From an uncultured Prolixibacteraceae bacterium (lineage in GTDB: Bacteria; Bacteroidota; Bacteroidia; Bacteroidales; Prolixibacteraceae), in contig CALGIG010000123.1 in the NCBI GenBank assembly GCA_937915865.1, forward strand, positions 69,235 to 133,234: a stretch of DNA of 64,000 bases, in the 5' to 3' direction. The notes below the pieces were generated by a model. It worked only from the letters and a program-made list of their open reading frames with translations, was not told the origin of the DNA and did not search any database. Positions 8,959 to 18,653 of this stretch are shown in pieces. Position 1 is the stretch's first letter. Each line of letters begins with the position of its first letter. The translations under genes were made by a program, and so were the position numbers.

Positions 8959-11250
8959 CTAATATCCTCGTTTATTGAAGATGATATATCCAACGTTGAG
9001 CATGGCAAAGAAACGTGTTTGGCTTTTGTCATAGTAATTGACGGATAAACTGATTGGGCCGATAGCCGATTGAAAAACCAACGCGCCGGTTCCCATAAAT
9101 TTTACTGTTGCAAACTGTTTATTACTGTACTCAGCTATATGATTGGTAGTTTCCATGATCTCTCGTCCGGGAACAAAAGCATAGCCTTCGACCCGTAGAT
9201 GAAGGCTTTCAGAGAATTTTACAATCCCCTTTAATCCGGAAGCTATATATTTATTGGCATGAAATCCGCCTATATAAAGTGTTTTACTATGAGGGAGCGG
9301 ATCAAATGTTGGGGCAGCCAAAACAGTAGCCACATAATTGCTAAACGGCTTTTTATTACTAAAAACTCCTTCAGCTAAAAATCCCAATGTAAAATGTTGA
9401 TTCAGTTTGAAATACTGGTCATAATTTCCTTTTAAAAGGAAAAAATTATGATCAAAACTCTGTTTAACTGTGCTATTCGATGTGGTACCAGGAGTATTTT
9501 GCTCATTTCCTGAAATATAGTTTAGTGAAACAAGTGATGAAATACCTTCGGTTGGATATTGCTTGTCGTTAAACGTATTTGAAATAATATTTGCTGAAGC
9601 TGCCATCGCATCAAAACCGGTTTTATCAGCAGTATCTGTTACTTTTATCGATTGATTGAGGTAATATTTGTCAACAGAATTAGAGAATGCCCCCCCAAAT
9701 GTAATTTTTCCCCACGTATTTAGAGGAAAGCCTATCTCCGCCCTGAAATTATTTTCATTTTGAATGATATAAGGAGGCCGAACATCTTCAAAAACAAATT
9801 CAGTTGTTGAGGAATAATAATCCCAGCGGTTCAGAGTTAAATATCCGGCCAGATAAAAGGGTAAAGTTGTCGGATAATCGATTCGTGCACCTGCTTTTAT
9901 TGAGCTGTAAAAACGTCCGAAATACATATTAGAACTTAATGTGTACGATCGTTTATTAAAAAACCTGTAATCGCCACTAATAAATCCCTGGTTTATAGGC
10001 CTGGTCGAAATATTGGCGCCAAACTTAATCTTGATTGGATTATTTTGCTTGGCTATCAAATTAAGATCGAAATAACCAGTCTCGGGATTATATAAAGCCA
10101 CCGGACGCATAGATTTTATTTGCGGATCGGCAACCAGTTTGAAATAAGCAGATTTTAAGGTCTTGAGATCAAAGATATTGGCGTGATGCTTCAGGCTTTG
10201 TATAATATATTGTCGTTGCATATTATCGTCAACACCTTCAACCTGCACGTTCTGAAAATTCAATGCTGGTTTCTTCATATTAAACTGGCTACGCCGCTGC
10301 TTAATTTCAGATGGTCGTACGCGACGGGTAATTCGCTTTTTTATTTCGTCGATATACTGATAAGATGTTTGATAACCAGCGCTTTCTATCTGGTCAATTT
10401 TCTTAAAATCGAGTAACCCAATGTTATTAAACGTTGTTTGCATGAAAATACCATCCTGCGGATTGATGTTATAATCTGTCTTTTGCATAATCATATTTTC
10501 AATTTGTGCCATTACATTGTCTGGATCGGGTTTTTCGGGGTTGTTAGCTACACTGTGTCCAATAATAATATCGGGGTCAAACATTTCTTTCATATTCTGC
10601 ACCGGGAAATTATTAACAATACCGCCATCAAAAACCAGCGATCCATTAATCTCAATTGGTTTGAAATAAAGAGGAAAAGTCATTGAAGCCCGAATTGCTT
10701 CACCCAGATCGCCTTTCTGAAGAACCAATTCCTTGTTGTTATAAACATCAGTAGCAATGCAAAAAAACGGGACAAACAGTTTATTGAAATCACCTTTACA
10801 AATGCCTGTTACCGACGAGAACATTTCCATAAATGCAAAGTCCATCTGTTCCTCCGGGATAAGGTTGGTGGGCGGCATTATTTTCAGTTTGTCTGCTTTT
10901 TTACGCATATCGAGTTCGAGCCACGAAGGGTCATCCTCGCCTTTGGTAAAAAAATAACGATATTCTTCCTGAATTTCGCCGGTCGACCAAAACTTAAACT
11001 GCTCCGATTTAAACAACTTTTCCATCTCATCAGGCGAATATCCGGCAGCATATAAACCAGCAACTATGGCCCCCATCGAAGTTCCGGCGATGAAATCAAT
11101 TGGGATACCATTTTCTTCAAGGGCCCTGATAACAGCAATGTGGGCAAGCCCTTTAGCTCCGCCTCCACTCAAAACCAACCCAACTTTTTGCGCATGTGCA
11201 TCAGGAAATAAAAAAAGTGCAATTAATATGGAAACCAGAAAATGCTTCAT
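8959..11250 (-). CDS. patatin-like phospholipase with POTRA-like linker and outer-membrane barrel (PlpD/type Vd-like)
   Basis: A signal peptide (MKHFLVSILIALFLF..AHA) precedes a patatin domain. It has the oxyanion loop LSGGGAKGLAH at about residue 28, the nucleophile elbow GTSMG with Ser58, and the catalytic Asp in FDGGIVNNFPV. Around residue 335 a short POTRA-like module begins (FQNVQVEGVDDNMQRQYI). The rest, to residue 763, is rich in alternating aromatic strands and ends in an Omp85/D15-like barrel. This layout is that of lipases displayed or secreted through their own barrel (type Vd). It lies alone, with about 250 bp of non-coding DNA on its downstream side and 240 bp upstream. Confidence 0.85.
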   Translation of the reverse strand: MKHFLVSILIALFLFPDAHAQKVGLVLSGGGAKGLAHIAVIRALEENGIPIDFIAGTSMGAIVAGLYAAGYSPDEMEKLFKSEQFKFWSTGEIQEEYRYFFTKGEDDPSWLELDMRKKADKLKIMPPTNLIPEEQMDFAFMEMFSSVTGICKGDFNKLFVPFFCIATDVYNNKELVLQKGDLGEAIRASMTFPLYFKPIEINGSLVFDGGIVNNFPVQNMKEMFDPDIIIGHSVANNPEKPDPDNVMAQIENMIMQKTDYNINPQDGIFMQTTFNNIGLLDFKKIDQIESAGYQTSYQYIDEIKKRITRRVRPSEIKQRRSQFNMKKPALNFQNVQVEGVDDNMQRQYIIQSLKHHANIFDLKTLKSAYFKLVADPQIKSMRPVALYNPETGYFDLNLIAKQNNPIKIKFGANISTRPINQGFISGDYRFFNKRSYTLSSNMYFGRFYSSIKAGARIDYPTTLPFYLAGYLTLNRWDYYSSTTEFVFEDVRPPYIIQNENNFRAEIGFPLNTWGKITFGGAFSNSVDKYYLNQSIKVTDTADKTGFDAMAASANIISNTFNDKQYPTEGISSLVSLNYISGNEQNTPGTTSNSTVKQSFDHNFFLLKGNYDQYFKLNQHFTLGFLAEGVFSNKKPFSNYVATVLAAPTFDPLPHSKTLYIGGFHANKYIASGLKGIVKFSESLHLRVEGYAFVPGREIMETTNHIAEYSNKQFATVKFMGTGALVFQSAIGPISLSVNYYDKSQTRFFAMLNVGYIIFNKRGY

Positions 11251-11490
11251 TGCTCAATATATTATTAACAAAGGACACAGCCAAATTTAATAAATAGTAT
11301 GGAATGAAATAGCCATAAGAGCAAATACTCATACAAACCAAAAATGTATAAATGGCTATTCCATGTGTTGGATTGTTCGACTAAAAGAAAATGTTAATAA
11401 GCAGATTTTAAGGCGTTAAACAAAAATCTATACACATCGAAAATGCCTAAAAATTATCTTCAAATTTTCACATTTATCAATCGCTAATTT

Positions 11491-12414
11491 TTACTCTTGA
11501 ACTTTGTGTTTGAGCGACTGAAATCCTTCGCCCAAAATTTCGTGTGTATCCATTACTGTAATAAATGCACCCGGATCAATAGTGCTGATGTATTCTTCGA
11601 GAATAGCGACTTCGCGACGGCTTACAACAGTAAAAATGATGTGTTTATCGTTGCCAGTGTACATTCCGGTCCCTTTCAGGTAAGTTCCGCCACGTTCAAG
11701 ATCGACCAGAATTTTATTCTTGATTGCTTCATCTTTTTCCGAAATGATTATCAGGGCCTTGTTGTAATCGCTACCTTCCAAAACAAGGTCGATGGCTTTA
11801 CCGGTAATATAAATAACGACCCATGAATACAACGGAATCTGCCAGTCTTTGAATGCGACCAAACTTAGCAACACAATTGTTGAATCAACATAAATCATCA
11901 ATTGCCCCAATTGCATGCGAGTATATTTAGCTATAATCATGGCAATAATGTCTGAACCACCTGATGTTGCACGGGCTTTAAAAATTAAACCAAGGCCAAA
12001 ACCAACCAAAACACCACCAAAAACACACGACAGTAAAACATCGGCCACCAACGGCGCATCGCCGTCGGCACGCATATATGTAATCACGTCCATAAAAACA
12101 GAAGACAAAACAAAGCCGACCACTGTCTTAACGCCAAAGCGCGGTCCCAAAATTTTAACTCCAGCAATAGTTAACGGAATGTTCAGTATTAATCCGAACA
12201 AACCTATTGGAAAACCATCGGGCCAAAAGGAAAATATACCTTGTGTCATGTAGTGAACTACAATGGCAATACCATATACCCCACCCGGGACTATACGGTG
12301 AGGCGAAATGAAAAATACAAAACCAACGGCCAGAATAAATGAACCTATCACGATCAGACTATAATCGCGAAACCACTTGGCGCTGAAAACTTTATCGTTT
12401 GAAAGAAAAGCCAT
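11491..12414 (-). CDS. YitT family membrane protein (DUF161 + DUF2179)
   Basis: The 307-residue protein has five to six hydrophobic helices in the first ~210 residues. These include the family-typical PHRIVPGGVYGIAIVVHY and FKARATSGGSDIIAMIIAKY segments. A soluble DUF2179 domain (GTYLKGTGMYTGNDKHIIFTVVSRREVAILEEYI..DP.AFITV.D) follows. It is an inner-membrane protein; transport or signalling roles are suggested for the family but not settled. It is a single gene facing the same way as its neighbours, with more than 200 bp on each side. Confidence 0.85.
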   Translation of the reverse strand: MAFLSNDKVFSAKWFRDYSLIVIGSFILAVGFVFFISPHRIVPGGVYGIAIVVHYMTQGIFSFWPDGFPIGLFGLILNIPLTIAGVKILGPRFGVKTVVGFVLSSVFMDVITYMRADGDAPLVADVLLSCVFGGVLVGFGLGLIFKARATSGGSDIIAMIIAKYTRMQLGQLMIYVDSTIVLLSLVAFKDWQIPLYSWVVIYITGKAIDLVLEGSDYNKALIIISEKDEAIKNKILVDLERGGTYLKGTGMYTGNDKHIIFTVVSRREVAILEEYISTIDPGAFITVMDTHEILGEGFQSLKHKVQE

Positions 12415-12619
12415 AACACTTTGTTTTTAAAATAAATTACAAAGAAACACAGGATTCCGGTTTTAACGGTGATTTTTGTCAGAAAGATTAATACAGCCTA
12501 ACGTACAATTTACAATAAATTGTAACTTAAAAACCTAACAAACAGAAAAGAAGTATTTTGAAATTACTAAACCCATTCCAAAATATTGCCAATATCACTT
12601 CAACAAGGTATTATCCTTT

Positions 12620-13651
12620 CTAATTCCTTCTCAATCCGTCGTTTAAATTAATGGCTATCGAAATCAGGTTACTCGATCCGGCAAGGTGGTAGCGAGCTGA
12701 GCCATAATTGATTTGAAATCGTTTAATACGGAAGCCAAATCCCCAGGAAAAGCCAACAGTCGACATTTTTTCATCGAGTTTCATTTCCTGACGTAACTGG
12801 TAGTTATATCCGGCGCGAATGGTAAAATTTGGAGAAGGAAACAGTTCGACACCTAAAACTACGTGCCTCATAAGTTTCTTTGTAAAACTATCTTCGGTGT
12901 AAACAGTTGTTGTTCCTGAATTATCCTCGGTAGGTTTAGCCAAATTCCATTTCTGCAAGTGTTGCATGGTGGCAGCAAATCTTACTGGTGCATGTTGTAA
13001 CCGTTGCGAGATACCAAACTGTAAATCGAATGGTATGGATTCTTTCTCAGCGCCATCATAATAGGTTTTCAGTTGGGTTCCAACATTTCGGGCAACAAAA
13101 GCTAGCGTTGTTCCCTGGTTTTTACTAAAATAGGTAATACCTATGTCGGCAGCCAATCCATACGATTGATAATTTTCCATAGTCGAGAGTATGGGCTTCA
13201 GGTTTATCCCGTATGTAAACTGATTAAACCTATTCGACCAAATCAGGTTTAAAGCATATTCGGCAGCGCCAAAAGTAGAGCCGGTCTTTTGGCCAGTTTC
13301 AGTAGCTTCAGTAAATTTACCATAATTGATATAATGAACTCCTACTGCGAAATTTCCCGGAAGTGGCGTGCCAAATGAATACGACGCATAACCATAATTT
13401 ATACCGGCAAAATATCCTACATAATTCAGTGAAAGTTGATTTCTCATTTCTGTGTTCAGAAGTGAAGGATTGTTGTACGAAACATTCAAATCCGCCGGAT
13501 CGTCAATGGCAACCTGGTTGCCACCTAAAGCCGCCATCCGGGCCGAGTTGGTCAGGTTCAGAAAGTCATAAGTATATTCACCGCCAATCTGTCCGCGAAC
13601 AGAAGTAAAAATGAGTATTTGCAGGATAGTTATCAGTATAAGTTTACGCAT
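12620..13651 (-). CDS. porQ: type IX secretion system protein PorQ
   Basis: A signal peptide (MRKLILITILQILIFTSVRG) leads into an outer-membrane barrel of about 320 residues. It has the PorQ opening Y-x-F-L-N-L-T-N-S-A-R-x-A-A-L-G-G-N-Q and the DPADLNVSYNNPSLL segment. PorQ belongs with PorU, PorV and PorZ to the attachment complex that cleaves T9SS signals and anchors cargo at the cell surface. Start chosen at 13651 because the signal peptide begins there; the longer frame to 13693 adds 14 charged residues. No T9SS cargo domain was recognised in the window. Confidence 0.8.
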   Translation of the reverse strand: MRKLILITILQILIFTSVRGQIGGEYTYDFLNLTNSARMAALGGNQVAIDDPADLNVSYNNPSLLNTEMRNQLSLNYVGYFAGINYGYASYSFGTPLPGNFAVGVHYINYGKFTEATETGQKTGSTFGAAEYALNLIWSNRFNQFTYGINLKPILSTMENYQSYGLAADIGITYFSKNQGTTLAFVARNVGTQLKTYYDGAEKESIPFDLQFGISQRLQHAPVRFAATMQHLQKWNLAKPTEDNSGTTTVYTEDSFTKKLMRHVVLGVELFPSPNFTIRAGYNYQLRQEMKLDEKMSTVGFSWGFGFRIKRFQINYGSARYHLAGSSNLISIAINLNDGLRRN

Positions 13652-13758
13652 ATTTTTTGAAATTCGGCTTTTAAACCGAACGGTAAAAAGCACATTTTAG
13701 TATGTTTCGTGCAATAGTGAATGATTAAGAACTTTTTTTGATTGATGACCATTCTGTT

Positions 13759-14880
13759 TTATTTTAATGTTTCATCAATCTGATCGGGTTTTGGAATATC
13801 GTTGTAATGATATTTTTTTATAATAGTACCCTTTTTAAGAATAATCAAACCAGGATTTGAGCGTACAATTGTTTTTAACTGAACCTCATCGGTATTAAAG
13901 AAATCGAAAGTAGCGCCAGTTTCGTTTTTGAAAACATCAAAATCAGCAGGCGACGATGCTGTAAGTGCAATAAAGTTGTATCCTTTTGCTTTAGCAGCCA
14001 ATGCCAATGCCACTGCTCTTTTTATACCTTCCTTATTTGCTTTTTGAAGGTCTGGGGCTGTAAGAATAAAGGTATATTTTTCATCATAAAGATAAAAATC
14101 CTTAACATCCTCCCCTTCTGATGTTTCAATCCTGAAATCGTGAATCGGAGGTGTATATCCTTCCTGAATAACAACAGGGGCTTTAGCTTTAATAAACTTC
14201 CAGTTCAAGGTATCTTTCCATGGTATTTCAGCTTCAGCAAAAACTTTTTCTTTGCCCGTTTTCGTGTTTTTGTAAACGAATTCGTTTTTATAAATGGCTT
14301 TTGGAGCATTCTCAGGAATTTTCATATCCGCAGGAATATTAACTCCAACTTTGTATGCACTGAAATCAATGATTGGCAAATGGTTATAAGAGTAGAAAAC
14401 AAGAAAGAAATAAACCAACATTAATAAGGCAGTTGATGCCATCGAAAAGTCAAGCCGATTTTCTCTTTTGAATTTATGGCGATTTACAAAAACAATAATT
14501 GCTAAAGCAACTAAAACAAGATTTTTGTAAAATGTTTGCCAGTTCGTTATTTTAATTGCGTCGCCAAAACATCCGCAGTCCGATACCGGATTGGTAAGTG
14601 CAATGATAAGGGTTAATCCGGTAAAAAACAGCATAAATACCAACATTAACCAACTTGTAAAACGAATAATGAAATTACATACAAAAGCTACTCCCAGGAA
14701 AAATTCGGTTGCAGCAAGTAAAATTCCTAAAGCAAAAGCCAGAGAAATAAGCCAGGGGAAATGAAAAGCGGTAAAATAGTCAGCAAATTTATATGCCGAG
14801 CCCCAAGGGTCAATTCCTTTAACAAAACCCGAGAAACAGAATGTTAATCCCAGTAATATGCGCGAGATGTGTTTTAGCAT
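13759..14880 (-). CDS. DoxX/MauE-like membrane protein with C-terminal thioredoxin-like domain (BT_3928 family)
   Basis: The first ~150 of 373 residues hold four transmembrane helices in DoxX/MauE style, including the conserved GLTFCFSGFVKGIDPWGSAYK and a DCGCFGDAIK loop with paired cysteines. A fifth helix follows near residue 155. A periplasmic-type domain of about 200 residues comes next; it mentions no clear CxxC but ends with a thioredoxin-like pattern (FNTDEVQLKTIVRSNPGLIILKKGTIIKKY). The family is conserved in Bacteroidota next to DUF1599 genes; a redox or heme-related role is speculation. Its start is 8 bp past the DUF1599 stop, so the two are probably cotranscribed. Confidence 0.75.
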   Translation of the reverse strand: MLKHISRILLGLTFCFSGFVKGIDPWGSAYKFADYFTAFHFPWLISLAFALGILLAATEFFLGVAFVCNFIIRFTSWLMLVFMLFFTGLTLIIALTNPVSDCGCFGDAIKITNWQTFYKNLVLVALAIIVFVNRHKFKRENRLDFSMASTALLMLVYFFLVFYSYNHLPIIDFSAYKVGVNIPADMKIPENAPKAIYKNEFVYKNTKTGKEKVFAEAEIPWKDTLNWKFIKAKAPVVIQEGYTPPIHDFRIETSEGEDVKDFYLYDEKYTFILTAPDLQKANKEGIKRAVALALAAKAKGYNFIALTASSPADFDVFKNETGATFDFFNTDEVQLKTIVRSNPGLIILKKGTIIKKYHYNDIPKPDQIDETLK

Positions 14881-14888
14881 ACGTAAAG

Positions 14889-15425
14889 TTAGAATTCGAT
14901 CTTTATTAATGCAAAAACAGCATAATTGATCATATCCAGGTAGTTGGCTTCAATCCCTTCAGAAATAATTGTTTTACCCCGATTATCTTCTATTTGTTTG
15001 GTCCGTTTCAGTTTCATCAAAATCAGGTCGGTATACGAACTCATACGCATTTGCCGCCATGCTTCATCGTAATCATGATTTTTAGCCAGCATTAAATCTT
15101 TAGCTTCTGTAAAATATTTCAGATAAAGATCTAATGTTTCCTTTTCGTCCATATCATCGGTTTCAGAAGTGCCTTTTTCAAGCTGAATGAGTGCCATAAT
15201 GCAATAGTTTACTATTCCAATGTATTCTGAACGTATTCCCTCATCAATTTTACTAATTCCTTTTTGCTCAATACTCCTTATTCGCTGCGCTTTAATATAA
15301 ATTTGATCAGTCATTGAGCTTGGCCGCAAAATTCGCCAGGCAATGCCATAATCTTTCATTTTATTTGTGAAAATATCCTGGCAAATATCAATGACATGAT
15401 TGTATTGCTGGGTTGTTTGATCCAT
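14889..15425 (-). CDS. DUF1599 protein (nucleotide-modification-associated domain, duplicated)
   Basis: The 178 residues contain two copies of a helical module. Copy one holds KMKDYGIAWRILRPSSMTDQIYIKAQRIRSIE, copy two holds KNHDYDEAWRQMRMSSYTDLILMKLKRTKQIE. Each ends with a helix of the type YLDMINYAVFALIKIE. This is the DUF1599 architecture common in Bacteroidota, whose function is unknown. It is the first gene of a pair with the DoxX-like gene and is divergent from folP across about 207 bp. Confidence 0.85.
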   Translation of the reverse strand: MDQTTQQYNHVIDICQDIFTNKMKDYGIAWRILRPSSMTDQIYIKAQRIRSIEQKGISKIDEGIRSEYIGIVNYCIMALIQLEKGTSETDDMDEKETLDLYLKYFTEAKDLMLAKNHDYDEAWRQMRMSSYTDLILMKLKRTKQIEDNRGKTIISEGIEANYLDMINYAVFALIKIEF

Positions 15426-15588
15426 AATTATCGTAATTTTTCAATGTTGTAAAAGTATTAATTTTATTCGAGTTAGGTACTTTTGCCATTTAAGCTTTTC
15501 TTAATAAATCTTAATCGTCAAGTAATAAAAATATGTCTGAAATAGTTCTATTTATGATCAATTTTAATGTATTTGAATTCATTTTGTT

Positions 15589-15596
15589 TATTTTTG
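15589..15596 (+). promoter_or_regulatory. -7-like promoter box upstream of folP
   Basis: TATTTTTG fits TAnnTTTG and lies 36 bp before the folP ATG. A TTTG at 15572-15575 is only 13 bp upstream, shorter than the usual 17-21, so the -33 element is doubtful. Confidence 0.4.
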
Positions 15597-15632
15597 TAAA
15601 CATTTCGATCAGAAATCACTAAACTTAATTGT

Positions 15633-16511
15633 ATGTTAATCACTACAACTGCCAATAAATTTCTCAAACGCAAAAACACTGTATCACTAAACGGAAAAAT
15701 ACTGGATATTTCTCATCCAATCGTTATGGGTATTTTAAATGTTACTCCTGATTCGTTTTTTGATGGCGGCAAATATAAAACTGAGAAAAAAGTATTGAAA
15801 AGAGCTGAAGATATTTTGGAACAAGGTGGATCGGTAATTGATATTGGGGCCTTATCTACTCAGCCTGGTTCCGAAGCTATTTCTACCAAAGAAGAAATTG
15901 ATCGGCTACTTCCAGCAGTAAAAGCAGTAAGGAAAAATTTCCCGGATGCTTTTGTTTCAATAGACACATATCGCTCGTGGGTAGCTTTAAAAGTGATTGA
16001 AGATTGCGGACCGTGCATGGTAAACGATGTTTCGGGAGGTAATTTTGATGCTCACATGTTTGACACTATTGGTAAATTAGGTGTACCTTATATCTTAATG
16101 CACATGCAGGGAACGCCGCTTAAAATGCAGGAAAATCCAGAATACGAAGATATTATCAGGGATATTTCATTATTTTTTACGGAAAAAGTGAAACGGCTTA
16201 CCAAAGCTGGAGTAAAAGATGTGATTATTGATCCGGGATTTGGATTTGGTAAAACAATGGAACATAGTTACGAACTATTAAATAGGCTCGATTCCTTTAA
16301 AGTTTTTCAATTACCACTTTTAGTTGGAGTTTCACGTAAATCAATGATTTATAAATTGCTAAAAAGTAATCCAGATGAAGCATTAAACGGAACTTCTGCG
16401 GTAAATGCACTTGCACTGATGGGAGGAGCTGATATTTTACGTGTCCATGATGTAAAGGAAGCTGTTGAGGTTGTTCGTATTTTTGAAAAGATAAGGTCTA
16501 CTTCGAAATAA
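15633..16511 (+). CDS. folP: dihydropteroate synthase
   Basis: It condenses p-aminobenzoate with dihydropterin pyrophosphate in folate synthesis. The 292-residue TIM barrel shows every family loop: MGILNVTPDSFFDGG (loop 1), GGSVIDIGALSTQPGS (loop 2), SIDTYRS, NDVSGG, MHMQGTP, IIDPGFGFGKTMEHSYELL, VGVSRKSMI and the final RVHDVKEA. Nothing essential is missing. cdaA follows 175 bp later, a pairing common in Bacteroidota. Confidence 0.97.
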   Translation: MLITTTANKFLKRKNTVSLNGKILDISHPIVMGILNVTPDSFFDGGKYKTEKKVLKRAEDILEQGGSVIDIGALSTQPGSEAISTKEEIDRLLPAVKAVRKNFPDAFVSIDTYRSWVALKVIEDCGPCMVNDVSGGNFDAHMFDTIGKLGVPYILMHMQGTPLKMQENPEYEDIIRDISLFFTEKVKRLTKAGVKDVIIDPGFGFGKTMEHSYELLNRLDSFKVFQLPLLVGVSRKSMIYKLLKSNPDEALNGTSAVNALALMGGADILRVHDVKEAVEVVRIFEKIRSTSK

Positions 16512-16686
16512 TAACTACTTTTCTGAAAGACCCTTAATACGATATGTGATTAAAACACAGAATTATAGTTAGCAATTAACACTAATCGTAATACACCTCC
16601 TACAAATCCGGGTGGTTAGTCAAAGTTTCAAATTTGCAAACCACATTGCCTTTTGCCTTTTTACTTTTACATTTGTGCATCGAATT

Positions 16687-17481
16687 ATGCCTATGCCTTT
16701 GTTTATCACCATACGGGTTTTGGATGTTGTCGACATACTTTTGGTTGCCATGTTGCTTTACCAGATGTACCGGATAATTAGAGGAACTATTGCGTTCAGC
16801 ATATTCATCGGTTTTTTTCTGGTATACTTAAGCTGGTTGGTTATCAAAGCCTTAAACCTCGAATTACTTAGCACCCTTATGGGACAGTTCCTGGGTGTCG
16901 GGGTTTTATTATTTGTGGTAGTATTTCATCCTGAAATCAGGCGATTTTTTTTGCTTATTGGCACCAATTACCAAAGCAAAGGACGTTTTGGACTAGATAA
17001 GCTTTTTGCATCAGAAAAGATAAAACCAGCCAGAAATCAGCACGTTAAAGAGATTGTGAGAGCCTGTGACAATATGGCCAGATCGAAAACCGGGGCATTA
17101 ATTGTTATCCCGCAAAAAACTGAGTTTAAGGAAATTATTCAGTCGGGCGAAAAAATTAATGCCCGGATATCGTCGGCGCTAATCGAAACCGTTTTTTTTA
17201 AAAATACGCCTTTGCACGACGGAGCTATGGTTATTGTAGGAAACCGGATTGCAGCTGCCCGTTGCATTCTGCCAATTACCGAAAGAAATGATCTCGACCC
17301 AAATTTAGGGTTACGTCATAGGGCTGCAGTCGGCGTTTCGGAAGTGACTGATGCCTTGGCGATCGTTGTTTCGGAAGAAACTGGTTCTGTTTCCCTTGCT
17401 TTCCAGGGCGAATTGATGCACGGCATATCATCGGTCCAGCTAACAACAGAACTCGAAAGGTTAATTGTTGATGAATCATAA
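16687..17481 (+). CDS. cdaA: membrane diadenylate cyclase CdaA (c-di-AMP synthase)
   Basis: It makes cyclic di-AMP from two ATP. Three N-terminal helices (about residues 9-75) precede a DAC domain with the two hallmark motifs, DGA (LHDGAMVIVGNRIAAARC) and RHR (LGLRHRAAVGVSE). The SGEKINARISSALIETVFFKNTPLHD segment between them is also typical. Start taken at the ATG at 16687 (MPMPLFITIRVLDVVDILL); the long frame opens at a GTG at 16612 and adds 25 residues with no family match. The next gene begins 16 bp after the stop. Confidence 0.93.
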   Translation: MPMPLFITIRVLDVVDILLVAMLLYQMYRIIRGTIAFSIFIGFFLVYLSWLVIKALNLELLSTLMGQFLGVGVLLFVVVFHPEIRRFFLLIGTNYQSKGRFGLDKLFASEKIKPARNQHVKEIVRACDNMARSKTGALIVIPQKTEFKEIIQSGEKINARISSALIETVFFKNTPLHDGAMVIVGNRIAAARCILPITERNDLDPNLGLRHRAAVGVSEVTDALAIVVSEETGSVSLAFQGELMHGISSVQLTTELERLIVDES

Positions 17482-17497
17482 ATAGAAATGATTAATC

Positions 17498-18451
17498 ATG
17501 GAAAATCGTATTTGTAAACTCTTCGGGATAAAATATCCTATAATTTCAGGCGGAATGGTTTGGTGCAGTGGCTGGCGTCTGGCCTCAGCAGTTAGTGATA
17601 AAGGGGGATTAGGGTTAATCGGGGCAGGATCAATGCATCCTGAAACTCTAAAAGAACATATTCAAAAAACCAAACAGGCAACAGATAAACCTTTTGGCGT
17701 AAACGTGCCCATGTTTTATCCTGAATTGGACACCATTATGAACATCATCATTGAGGAAAAAGTTCCAGTGGTTTTTACTTCTGCCGGAAGTCCAAAAAAA
17801 TACACTTCACAGTTAAAGGAAAGAGGGATAATAGTTGCTCATGTTGTTGCAAGTGCAACCTTTGCTGTCAAATGTGAAGAAGCAGGGGTCGACGCTATCG
17901 TTGCTGAAGGCTTTGAAGCCGGAGGACACAACGGGAAGGAGGAAACAACAACACTGACACTGGTCCCGGCGGTAAGAAAAGTTACATCATTGCCCCTAAT
18001 GGCAGCCGGAGGAATTGGAACAGGCGATGCTATGTTTGCTGTAATGGCGCTTGGTGCTGACGGAGTACAGGTTGGTTCGCGTTTTGCAATATCCGAAGAG
18101 TCATCTGCGCATCCTGATTTTAAGAAACTTGTCGTTGGACTGTCCGAAGGCGATACCAAACTTGCGCTCAAAAAAATTGGGGCAGTCAGGCTAATTAAAA
18201 ATGAATTTTTCGATGAAGTTGAACGACTTGAAAATGAGGGCGCTTCTGTTGATCAGCTTAAAGCCTGGCTTGGAAAAGGGCGTGCAAAAAAAGGGATGTT
18301 TGAAGGTAATTTAATTGAAGGAGAACTAGAAATAGGACAAGTAGCCTCTTTAATAAACGAAATACCTTCGGTTGAAACTATAATGAAAAATATAGTTCAT
18401 GAATATAGGCAAGCCCACAAACGAATGAATAACGAAGAATTTATGTTTTAA
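17498..18451 (+). CDS. NAD(P)H-dependent flavin oxidoreductase, nitronate monooxygenase / FabK-like
   Basis: This 317-residue FMN TIM barrel has the family's opening (LFGIKYPIISGGMVW) and the catalytic-region EAGGHNGKEETTTLTLVP. The phosphate-binding end reads PLMAAGGIGTGDAMFAVMALGADGVQVGSRFAI. The EAGGH motif with His is shared by nitronate monooxygenases and the enoyl-ACP reductase FabK, and the sequence alone does not decide between them. It follows cdaA by 16 bp and is probably cotranscribed with it. Confidence 0.85.
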   Translation: MENRICKLFGIKYPIISGGMVWCSGWRLASAVSDKGGLGLIGAGSMHPETLKEHIQKTKQATDKPFGVNVPMFYPELDTIMNIIIEEKVPVVFTSAGSPKKYTSQLKERGIIVAHVVASATFAVKCEEAGVDAIVAEGFEAGGHNGKEETTTLTLVPAVRKVTSLPLMAAGGIGTGDAMFAVMALGADGVQVGSRFAISEESSAHPDFKKLVVGLSEGDTKLALKKIGAVRLIKNEFFDEVERLENEGASVDQLKAWLGKGRAKKGMFEGNLIEGELEIGQVASLINEIPSVETIMKNIVHEYRQAHKRMNNEEFMF

Positions 18452-18653
18452 TCCTCTTCTATTAGCATTCTAAGCCTGCACTTTATAATAAAACATCTAC
18501 AAAAAATATTGTCGAAACCCAAAGTATTATTTTAAAATATCAAAATAGAAAAGCCCACTTGAAAGCTCTTCGGATGTCAATTCTATTTTATACTAAACAT
18601 ATTTATAATGGAAAATATTAACGTTTTTCTGCTTCCGGCAGATAAACGCAAAA

